A DNA stretch of 6,166 bases from Candidatus Uhrbacteria bacterium (lineage in GTDB: Bacteria; Patescibacteriota; Patescibacteriia; UBA9934; GWF2-40-263): assembly GCA_903831335.1 (NCBI GenBank), contig CAIKXH010000154.1, positions 1 to 6,166 of the forward strand, written 5' to 3'. The position numbers and the translations under genes are program-made. Each line of letters starts with the position of its first letter. Position 1 is the first letter of the stretch. Shown in pieces: positions 1 to 4,896 of this stretch. The notes under the pieces were generated by a model that saw only the letters and a list, made by a program, of their open reading frames with translations, ran no database searches and was not told the origin of the DNA.

Positions 1-45
1 AACCCAACCACGAAGCAAATTGCCCCAGGTATTCCTATTAAGTAA
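1..45 (+). CDS. 3' end of an unidentified protein (partial)
   Basis: Frame 1 is open from the left edge and ends at TAA 43-45, giving the tail NPTTKQIAPGIPIK. Nothing in these 14 residues identifies a family. The case for a real gene end is positional: the stop codon is the start of a strong palindromic terminator (40-88), and the same palindrome holds the stop codon of the convergent ABC-F gene at the mirror position. Frames 2 and 3 are also open here for a short distance, so the frame choice rests on the terminator geometry. Confidence 0.45.
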   Translation, partial: NPTTKQIAPGIPIK

Positions 46-88
46 ACAAAAAATCCTCGGAGCTTACCCGAGGATTTTTTGTTTACTT
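40..88. terminator. Bidirectional intrinsic terminator between convergent genes
   Basis: A perfect 21-bp stem pairs 40-60 with 68-88 around the 7-nt loop AGCTTAC. The GC-rich core is TCCTCGG/CCGAGGA. Runs of six A and six T flank the core, so the core hairpin is followed by a U-tract on either strand. It can terminate both the plus-strand gene ending at 45 and the ABC-F gene ending at 83. Both TAA stop codons (43-45 plus, 85-83 minus) lie in the outer stem and pair with each other. Confidence 0.9.
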
Positions 89-1558
89 TTCTAATTGTTT
101 TTTTCGGAGAGCACCGAGATCAAGTTCGTTGTTAAACGAAATAGACTTAAGGAACTCTGTATCATGACTTACCACAATCATCGCCCCTTTGTAGTTTTGT
201 AATGCTTGTGCAATGACAGGCAAATGACGGAAGTTTACGTGGTTTGTTGGCTCATCGAGAATCAGGAGGTTTGGTTTTTGGATGACGAATCGGGCGAAAC
301 AGAGAAGGGCCTTTTGTCCTTCTGAGAGTGAGCCGACGCGATTTTGCATGGTTTCTCCACGGAGGAGGAATCGTCCTGCGGTTCCGTAAACAAGTTCATC
401 ATCTCCGATAGCCATCACGGATTTGAGAGATTCAAATGCGGTTTGAGAGAAGTTGAGTCCGGAAAAATCTTGTTCGTAATAGCCGATGATGACATCTGGT
501 GGAATAAGAACACCTTCTTCTGTTCTGGTTGCGAGGCGCTTAAGAAGGGTTGTTTTTCCGATTCCGTTTGGTCCTTTTAAGAGCAATCGATCACCGCGAC
601 GAAGTTTGAGTTCGACCGGACAATGAATCGCTTCACCTTGATTCCAGACGCCGACGGATGAAATATCGCAAATGGCGTCTTTGTATTCCGTTGCTTCAAT
701 ATCGAAGCGCACGATGGTTTTGTCATCTTGTTTGACATCTACCATGTTGGATTCATCTTCTTCGATTTCTTCTTTGAGTTTTGCGGCAAGCTTACGCATT
801 TTTCCTCCTTTGTTTGCAAAGAAGTTTACTTTTTCTTTTCTATCCTGAATGTTCTTCAGAAGTTGTGCGTTTTTTCTTTCTTCAGATTCAATACGTGATT
901 TGATTTGTTCTACAACATCATAATAGTCACCTTGGTATGAATCGACTTCTTGTTTTTGTGCGTCGAGGTACAAGACGCTGTCCGTAAAAGTGTTTAAGAA
1001 ATCCGCGTCGTGAGAAATAACAATTACGGTTTTTTCATACATCATCAAAAACGTAATGAGATGACCAATACCGTCTTCATCTAAGTTGTTGGTTGGCTCG
1101 TCGAGAAGAAGAATGTCAGGCTTCTGGATGAGTGCGTAAGCGAGGAGGAGGCGTGCCTGTTGTCCACCAGAAAGACGATTGATGGTGAGTTTGTGATCCA
1201 ATGGGTAATTTACTGCCTCAAGTGCTTGGTCTATGAGAAGAGGGAGGTTGCGTGGTCGTTCAGCGAAGGCAGTTGCGAAGTAATCCTCGACAGTCATCTC
1301 AAGATAAGAGCGATCCATGACTTGTTTCGCAATTCCAATCTTTGCTCCTTGTTTAAGATGAATTTGTCCTTTGAGGGGTTTTGCATCACCCATGATCAGA
1401 TGAAAAATGGTGGATTTGCCGGCACCGTTTTGTCCCATGAGGGTTACCTTGGCATTTTCACGAATAGAAAAATTCACGTCTTTGAGAAGTGTGTTTTTAT
1501 CATGGTACCCGAAGGTCACATTTTCAAATCGGACAATGACGTTTCCGTGTTCTGACAT
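83..1558 (-). CDS. ABC-F family ATP-binding protein (ribosome-associated)
   Basis: The protein has 491 aa and two ABC ATPase domains with no membrane segments, the ABC-F layout. Domain 1 has Walker A GQNGAGKST (42-50), signature LSGGQ (129-133), Walker B ILLLDEP (149-155) and switch His183. A charged, helical linker of about 70 residues (roughly 208-280) matches the P-site tRNA interaction motif. Domain 2 has Walker A GPNGIGKTT (329-337), signature LSEGQ (411-415), Walker B LLILDEP (431-437) and switch His465. Family members bind the ribosomal E site and relieve stalled translation or protect against antibiotics; which role applies here cannot be told. The reading frame is open back to 1813, but the extension overlaps the lipid kinase gene, its terminator and this gene's promoter, so the ATG at 1558 is chosen; MSEHGNVIVRFENVTF is a natural ABC start. 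The D-loop of domain 2 reads NHVN rather than NHLD. No Shine-Dalgarno sequence is visible; a hairpin lies 14 nt upstream. Confidence 0.93.
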   Translation of the reverse strand: MSEHGNVIVRFENVTFGYHDKNTLLKDVNFSIRENAKVTLMGQNGAGKSTIFHLIMGDAKPLKGQIHLKQGAKIGIAKQVMDRSYLEMTVEDYFATAFAERPRNLPLLIDQALEAVNYPLDHKLTINRLSGGQQARLLLAYALIQKPDILLLDEPTNNLDEDGIGHLITFLMMYEKTVIVISHDADFLNTFTDSVLYLDAQKQEVDSYQGDYYDVVEQIKSRIESEERKNAQLLKNIQDRKEKVNFFANKGGKMRKLAAKLKEEIEEDESNMVDVKQDDKTIVRFDIEATEYKDAICDISSVGVWNQGEAIHCPVELKLRRGDRLLLKGPNGIGKTTLLKRLATRTEEGVLIPPDVIIGYYEQDFSGLNFSQTAFESLKSVMAIGDDELVYGTAGRFLLRGETMQNRVGSLSEGQKALLCFARFVIQKPNLLILDEPTNHVNFRHLPVIAQALQNYKGAMIVVSHDTEFLKSISFNNELDLGALRKKQLEK

Positions 1559-1572
1559 AGGGATTGTTGTAG

Positions 1573-1592
1573 GGGAGGGTCTCGACCCTCCC
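1573..1592 (-). promoter_or_regulatory. GC-rich leader hairpin upstream of the ABC-F start
   Basis: GGGAGGGT and ACCCTCCC form a perfect 8-bp stem with a 4-nt loop (CGAG on the minus strand), ending 14 nt before the ATG. No U-tract follows, so it is not a terminator. It lies inside the roughly 60-nt leader expected from the promoter at 1625-1653. The linker CTACAACAATCCCT has no Shine-Dalgarno sequence. A role in translation start or mRNA stability is inferred. The leader contains no ATG, so an upstream-ORF attenuator of the kind known for some resistance ABC-F genes is not supported. Confidence 0.6.
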
Positions 1593-1624
1593 GTGTGTAA
1601 ATAGTATGAAGTAATTTCGTCCGA

Positions 1625-1653
1625 AGAATATCGTAAATTTGTAGAAAAGTCAA
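1625..1653 (-). promoter_or_regulatory. Promoter of the ABC-F gene
   Basis: On the minus strand TTGACT (1653-1648) is separated by exactly 17 bp from TATTCT (1630-1625), a good sigma70-type match. It lies just downstream of the lipid kinase terminator, as expected for an independent transcription unit. The transcript should start near 1618, leaving a leader of about 60 nt. Confidence 0.75.
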
Positions 1654-1663
1654 TGATTGGGGT

Positions 1664-1692
1664 AAAAGAAAAAGCAGTCTGTTTAGACTGCT
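1664..1692 (-). terminator. Intrinsic terminator of the lipid kinase gene
   Basis: AGCAGTCT (1673-1680) pairs perfectly with AGACTGCT (1685-1692) around a 4-nt loop. On the minus strand the stem is followed by TTTTCTTTT. The kinase stop codon (1685-1683) sits at the edge of the loop, so the end of the coding sequence forms one arm. Confidence 0.88.
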
Positions 1693-2660
1693 CGAAGAAG
1701 CTGAACTTCTGGTCCGTAAACGATCGTGATTGTTCTTTTCGGTGACTTTCCTTTTGGAGTTGGCCAAATGTGAAGATCTCCGTCAATGAGCATGCGTGGG
1801 TCTTGTGTCTCAATCCTGATCATTTCCGCCTTTCCGTTGAAAGTGCGCGAGTCTGTAAAGGGAGATTTCCAACCTTTCCAGATCATAGGCACACTTGCGG
1901 CCAGTGCTGCCATATGCCCCCAATAGGCATACACAGTAAAGGTCTTTGCATCTGCTTGTTCCCAAAATGGTCTGCAACTGGGCATGAACTCTGGGACGCT
2001 TGCTGCCATGAGAGAGATGTATTCTGTGCAAGGGAGACGTGCGTCATCCATTGTGACTGAACCTGAGATTGGTTTGAGTCTGCCATGTTTTCCTTGGACG
2101 ATGTTCTTTCCGAAATCCGCGATCACCGAGGCAGTGAGCTTCAAGACATCGACAACATCGCCTTTGCCACCTTCTTCATACCACTCAAGGAAGTCGCACA
2201 AGGCTCCATTTCCTACAACAGCTCCGTAACGCTTTTTGCCAGAGAGAGAATCCATTGCACAGACGGGCCGCCACGGCCGTGCTTCAAGGTGTGTCCTGCC
2301 AGAAAAGATTTCCGCAAGATTTTTTGAAGGGTCTGTGCTTTTGAGTCCTACGAACTTGCACATGAAATTGAACTGACCACCGCCAATTGGCATGAGGTGC
2401 GGACGCTTCTCTGATGGTTGAGAAAGCGTCCAGTTCAACACCTGATTGAAGGTACCGTCTCCGCCAACGACGTAAACTGTAACGTTCGACAATGAAGTGT
2501 GTGACTTTGCGAGTTGCTCCAGCGTATCAATGAGACCACTGACTGTCTGAGCTTCGATGACGGCCGTTTTTCTGTGCATGAGCGCAATCAGTCGGGAACG
2601 AAGCGTTTTGTCCGTGCGCAAGTGTCTTGCGAACGGATTCATGACAATGATTTGATCCAT
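1683..2660 (-). CDS. Diacylglycerol/lipid kinase family protein (DAGK catalytic domain, YegS-like)
   Basis: The protein has 325 aa, close to the usual 290-330 for bacterial lipid kinases. It starts with the NP motif (IIVMNPFARH), followed by the nucleotide-binding loop VVGGDGTFNQVLN with GGDGT at 66-70, then PIGGGQFN (91-98), and LIDGD near the C-terminus (about 291-295), matching the family's DGE/DGD catalytic loop. These enzymes phosphorylate diacylglycerol or related lipids with ATP at the inner face of the membrane; the actual substrate is unknown. The second glycine loop departs from the common PLGTxNDFAR form, so function as an unusual lipid kinase or an NAD-kinase-like relative is possible. 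The frame is open back to 2726, but the ATG at 2660 is preceded by GAGGAG at 7-nt spacing, and the extension would cross the promoter. It has its own promoter and terminator and ends with TAA. Confidence 0.85.
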   Translation of the reverse strand: MDQIIVMNPFARHLRTDKTLRSRLIALMHRKTAVIEAQTVSGLIDTLEQLAKSHTSLSNVTVYVVGGDGTFNQVLNWTLSQPSEKRPHLMPIGGGQFNFMCKFVGLKSTDPSKNLAEIFSGRTHLEARPWRPVCAMDSLSGKKRYGAVVGNGALCDFLEWYEEGGKGDVVDVLKLTASVIADFGKNIVQGKHGRLKPISGSVTMDDARLPCTEYISLMAASVPEFMPSCRPFWEQADAKTFTVYAYWGHMAALAASVPMIWKGWKSPFTDSRTFNGKAEMIRIETQDPRMLIDGDLHIWPTPKGKSPKRTITIVYGPEVQLLRAV

Positions 2661-2667
2661 GACGTAT

Positions 2668-2673
2668 CTCCTC
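2668..2673 (-). promoter_or_regulatory. Shine-Dalgarno site that fixes the lipid kinase start
   Basis: GAGGAG on the minus strand lies 7 nt before the ATG at 2660. It supports that start over the upstream ATG at 2726, and overlaps one arm of the inverted repeat 2669-2692. Confidence 0.8.
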
Positions 2674-2692
2674 AAAAGAACCGTTTTGAGGA
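2669..2692. promoter_or_regulatory. Inverted repeat over the lipid kinase promoter (possible operator)
   Basis: TCCTCAAAA (2669-2677) and TTTTGAGGA (2684-2692) are perfect 9-bp arms with a 6-bp spacer. The repeat covers most of the -10 hexamer (2689-2694), the expected transcription start (about 2682) and the Shine-Dalgarno site. Since the start point falls between the arms, a DNA operator for a dimeric repressor is more likely than an RNA hairpin. No regulator gene is in the window. Confidence 0.5.
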
Positions 2693-2717
2693 TAATCGAA
2701 AGAAGAGATCGCGTCAA
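2689..2717 (-). promoter_or_regulatory. Promoter of the lipid kinase gene
   Basis: On the minus strand TTGACG (2717-2712) is followed after 17 bp by TATCCT (2694-2689). The predicted transcript starts near 2682, giving a short leader of about 22 nt that carries the Shine-Dalgarno site. Confidence 0.75.
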
Positions 2718-2720
2718 TTC

Positions 2721-2749
2721 TTTCATAGATCACCTGGTGCGTGTAAGAT
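2721..2749 (+). promoter_or_regulatory. Weak candidate promoter for msrB
   Basis: TAAGAT (2744-2749) is a reasonable -10, but the hexamer 17 bp upstream, TTTCAT, is a poor -35. No better pair was found in the 116 bp between the divergent starts, so msrB may depend on an activator or be weakly expressed. Confidence 0.25.
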
Positions 2750-2776
2750 TGAACTAGGAATTTAACTGATTCAAAT

Positions 2777-3154
2777 ATGCCTTATCAAATAAACACTCAA
2801 TTAACAGAGGAACAAAAAGAGGTCTGTTTCCTCAAAGGAACAGAACCTCCATTTAGCGGGAAATATGTAAATTTTGATGAACAAGGAGTGTTCACTTGTG
2901 TAAATTGTCACCAAATTCTTTTTTCATCAGAGAAAAAATTTCACTCTGATTCTGGTTGGCCAAGCTTTTCTGATGTTGTAGATCAGGGGCATGTAAAACT
3001 ACAGCCAGATGATTCGCTTGGTATGCAACGCACAGAAGTTTTGTGCGCGAATTGCGGATCCCACCTTGGTCACGTGTTTGATGATGGGCCAACAGAAACA
3101 GGGAAGCGGTATTGTGTTAATTCACTTGCTCTTGATTTCGAAAAAAATAGTTAA
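2777..3154 (+). CDS. msrB: Peptide-methionine (R)-S-oxide reductase MsrB
   Basis: This 125-aa protein is a single MsrB domain of typical length. It reduces the R form of methionine sulfoxide in proteins, normally using thioredoxin. Visible hallmarks are GTEPPFSGKY (21-30), the zinc cysteines CVNC (41, 44) and CANC (90, 93), GWPSF (60-64), RTEV (85-88), HLGHVFDDGP (96-105) and RYCVNS with the catalytic Cys113. The recycling cysteine found before GWPSF in many members (SGCGWPSF) is Ser59 here; Cys17 is the only cysteine that is neither a zinc ligand nor catalytic. No signal peptide is seen, so it is probably cytoplasmic. AGGAA at 2756-2760 is too far from the ATG to be a good Shine-Dalgarno site. 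It is divergent from the lipid kinase and convergent with the helicase. Confidence 0.96.
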   Translation: MPYQINTQLTEEQKEVCFLKGTEPPFSGKYVNFDEQGVFTCVNCHQILFSSEKKFHSDSGWPSFSDVVDQGHVKLQPDDSLGMQRTEVLCANCGSHLGHVFDDGPTETGKRYCVNSLALDFEKNS

Positions 3155-3162
3155 ATAAAAAC

Positions 3163-3192
3163 AGAAAGCCTAGGCACATGCCTAGGCTTTTT
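3163..3192. terminator. Bidirectional terminator between msrB and the helicase
   Basis: AAAGCCTAGGC (3165-3175) pairs with GCCTAGGCTTT (3180-3190) around the loop ACAT. On the plus strand it is followed by TTATTTATTT; on the minus strand by CTGTTTTTATTT. It lies between the two convergent stop codons (3154 and 3195) and serves both. Confidence 0.9.
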
Positions 3193-3194
3193 AT

Positions 3195-4655
3195 TTATTT
3201 GCTTCCTGGGGCGCGGCTTCTGCGCTCAAAGGAGTTGTGACCACGGTGATGTGATCTTTGAAATGGTTTGCTTGATGTTCTTGGTTTATCGGTTGATGGT
3301 GCGGCTTTGGGTGTGGAAGTTGTTCCTTCTGCCTTTTTCACGTCCTTATACTGGTAAACCTTTTCTTTTGGTTTTCCTGTAAACGGTTTGTGAGAAGATC
3401 CTCCGTATGAACTTCCTCCTCTTGAACCGCCACGATCATATCCACCAGAACTTCTCCCACCTCTTTGATAGGAACCGTGTCCACCACGACGATCTTCACG
3501 ATCATTTTCTACAAAGGGGATAACGCGATGAGCTGGTAATTCAGGGAGAGGGGAAACAGTAATACGTGTTCTGATCAATCGCTCGATGATCTGAAGATCA
3601 CGTTTTTGATCTGGGGTTACAAACGAGATGGCTTTTCCAGATTTACCCGCACGTCCTGTTCTTCCGATACGATGAACGTAATCTTCTGCTTGGTCTGGGA
3701 GGTCAAAGTTGATCACAAGTTCAATGTTTGAAACATCGATTCCACGTGATGCAATGTCTGTTGCGACAAGGACGCGAATTCTTCCGGATTTGAAGCCGTC
3801 GAGGGCGTACTTACGTTGTGCAAGAGATTTGTTTGAGTGAAGTTCTGCGGCCGTGTGCCCCATTTTTTCAATCACATGCATGATTTTCTTTGCGCCATGT
3901 TTTGTGCGACTAAAAACAAGAACAGTTCCTTTATAATCTGTCAGTAACTTATCAAGTAAACGAAGTTTATCTCCTTTACCAACCATGAAAAATTCTTGTG
4001 TAACGGTTTCAATGGCTGTTCCTTGTGGAGCAACTTCAATACGAAGCGGTTTTCTCATGTACTTTTCCGCAATCTGAGAAATTTTTGTTGGCATGGTTGC
4101 TGAGAACAACATGGTTTGACGTTCTTTTGGAACTGTCGCAAGAATTTTTTTGATTTGAGGTTCAAATCCCATATCAAGCATTCTATCCGCTTCATCCAAA
4201 ACAAGAACTTTGATATTTTGAAGTCCAAGAATTTTTTGGTCAACGTGATCAATCAAACGACCAGGAGTTGCAACAATAACGTGTGGCTTGTTTCTGAGCG
4301 CACGAATTTGTGGGCTCATCGCAGCTCCACCAATCAAGATGGCTGTTCTAAGACCAAAAGGTTTGCTGAGTTTTTGTAATGTTTCATCAACTTGTAAAGC
4401 GAGTTCACGTGTTGGTAACAAAATAAGTCCCTGTCCTTTATTGACGGAAATTTGCTGCATGAGCGGAATCGTAAACGCGAGTGTTTTTCCGGTTCCTGTT
4501 TGGGCGATTCCGATAACATCTTCACCTGTTGTGCCGATAGGGATCGCTTTTTGTTGAATTGGGGTCGGATGATTGAATCCGATTTTTGTGAGGTGGGCAA
4601 GAAGATCTGGAAAGATCCCAAGACCGTCAAAAGACGGCTTTTGTGAGTCTGTCAT
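3195..4655 (-). CDS. DEAD-box ATP-dependent RNA helicase, RhlE-like
   Basis: The protein has 486 aa. Two RecA-like domains show every expected motif: Q motif with GFNHPTPIQ (26-34) and upstream Phe9, motif I AQTGTGKT (51-58), Ia PTRELA (81-86), Ib TPGR (130-133), II DEAD (154-157), III SAT (185-187), V ATDIASRGID (298-307) and VI HRIGRTGR (328-335). The C-terminal tail after about residue 386 is low-complexity, rich in Gly, Arg and Ser with RGG-type repeats, then Lys/Pro/Thr-rich; such tails bind RNA non-specifically and can promote condensates. Family roles are ribosome assembly, RNA decay and cold adaptation; RhlE is the nearest named type, but the exact orthology is not proven. The ATG at 4655 gives a standard RhlE-like N-terminus. 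No Shine-Dalgarno site is visible. The leader is highly structured (hairpins at 4664-4685 and 4694-4722). Confidence 0.95.
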   Translation of the reverse strand: MTDSQKPSFDGLGIFPDLLAHLTKIGFNHPTPIQQKAIPIGTTGEDVIGIAQTGTGKTLAFTIPLMQQISVNKGQGLILLPTRELALQVDETLQKLSKPFGLRTAILIGGAAMSPQIRALRNKPHVIVATPGRLIDHVDQKILGLQNIKVLVLDEADRMLDMGFEPQIKKILATVPKERQTMLFSATMPTKISQIAEKYMRKPLRIEVAPQGTAIETVTQEFFMVGKGDKLRLLDKLLTDYKGTVLVFSRTKHGAKKIMHVIEKMGHTAAELHSNKSLAQRKYALDGFKSGRIRVLVATDIASRGIDVSNIELVINFDLPDQAEDYVHRIGRTGRAGKSGKAISFVTPDQKRDLQIIERLIRTRITVSPLPELPAHRVIPFVENDREDRRGGHGSYQRGGRSSGGYDRGGSRGGSSYGGSSHKPFTGKPKEKVYQYKDVKKAEGTTSTPKAAPSTDKPRTSSKPFQRSHHRGHNSFERRSRAPGSK

Positions 4656-4663
4656 AAGTTTGG

Positions 4664-4685
4664 CTGTCCGTATTGTTGCGGACAG
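4664..4685 (-). promoter_or_regulatory. Leader hairpin 8 nt before the helicase start codon
   Basis: CTGTCCG (4664-4670) and CGGACAG (4679-4685) form a perfect 7-bp stem with an 8-nt loop. Only CCAAACTT lies between it and the ATG, with no Shine-Dalgarno sequence. Its 3' arm can also pair with UUGUCUG further upstream in the leader (7 pairs, two of them G-U), so two alternative folds are possible. Confidence 0.55.
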
Positions 4686-4722
4686 AAAATAAAATTACGA
4701 CCCGATGACTTCAGGTCGTAAT
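4685..4722 (-). terminator. Intrinsic terminator inside the helicase leader (possible attenuator)
   Basis: ATTACGACC (4694-4702) pairs perfectly with GGTCGTAAT (4714-4722), a 9-bp stem with an 11-nt loop, followed on the minus strand by TTTATTTTC. The phosphatidyltransferase gene already has its own terminator at 4861-4896, and the best helicase promoter lies upstream of this hairpin. It therefore either attenuates helicase transcription, ends a short independent RNA, or is a backup stop for readthrough. Confidence 0.7.
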
Positions 4723-4772
4723 CAAACAGACAAGAGCTCGAGTCATGCTCGAAACGTATCGAGCGAAGTTAT
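4686..4772 (-). ncRNA. Possible short structured RNA or attenuated helicase leader
   Basis: A promoter at 4779-4807 predicts a transcript starting near 4772, and the terminator at 4694-4722 would end it at about 86 nt. Its 5' part can form GCTCGA/TCGAGC (4747-4752 with 4759-4764), which competes with a second hairpin using the overlapping TCGAG and CTCGA. No known RNA family was recognised. It could be an independent small RNA or the truncated product of helicase attenuation. Confidence 0.35.
4711..4746 (-). CDS. Possible 11-residue leader peptide of the helicase
   Basis: On the minus strand an ATG at 4746 opens MTRALVCLITT and stops at TGA (4713-4711). The last three sense codons (ATT ACG ACC) are exactly the 5' arm of the terminator 4694-4722, so a ribosome at the end of the ORF would prevent that hairpin from forming. 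This is the geometry of translation-coupled attenuation. No Shine-Dalgarno site precedes it, the only nearby purines being CGAG, and an ORF this short can arise by chance. Confidence 0.22.
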   Translation of the reverse strand: MTRALVCLITT

Positions 4773-4778
4773 GGCGAA

Positions 4779-4807
4779 AGACTATCATGAAAATTTGGTT
4801 CCGTCAA
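4779..4807 (-). promoter_or_regulatory. Promoter for the helicase leader
   Basis: On the minus strand TTGACG (4807-4802) is followed after 17 bp by TAGTCT (4784-4779). The form matches the other minus-strand promoters in the window. It would start transcription near 4772, giving a leader of about 117 nt before the helicase ATG. Confidence 0.6.
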
Positions 4808-4822
4808 TGGTTTGGGCCTATT

Positions 4823-4842
4823 AACATCAATTCATTGATGTT
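4823..4842. promoter_or_regulatory. Perfect inverted repeat upstream of the helicase promoter (possible operator)
   Basis: AACATCAAT and ATTGATGTT are perfect 9-bp arms around the 2-bp centre TC. The repeat ends 15 bp upstream of the -35 hexamer at 4802-4807, a position typical of activator binding. It is AT-rich and has no U-tract, so a protein binding site is more likely than a terminator. Confidence 0.5.
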
Positions 4843-4860
4843 TCGTTCGAGATCGGCAAA

Positions 4861-4896
4861 GAAAAAACCTCCGAGTTACTTAGAAACAGGGAGGTT
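4861..4896 (-). terminator. Intrinsic terminator of the phosphatidyltransferase gene
   Basis: AACCTCC (4866-4872) pairs with GGAGGTT (4890-4896), and the minus strand continues into a run of T (TTTTTTC in all). The 17-nt loop contains the stop codon (4878-4876) and may fold further through GTT/AAC. As with other genes here, the terminator is built from the end of the coding sequence. Confidence 0.8.

Noticed and set aside
344..1604. Plus-strand open frames opposite the ABC-F gene
   Set aside because: They are shadows of a well-supported ATPase gene, with no family features or ribosome sites.
1559..1813. N-terminal extension of the ABC-F frame by 85 codons
   Set aside because: It overlaps the end of the lipid kinase gene, its terminator and the ABC-F promoter, and its residues do not look like ABC protein.
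2661..2726. Upstream start for the lipid kinase
   Set aside because: The extension crosses the promoter and inverted repeat; GAGGAG fixes the start at 2660, where the family's NP motif follows directly.
1770..2765. Overlapping open frames on both strands within and beside the lipid kinase
   Set aside because: All overlap the recognised kinase and lack any conserved motif.
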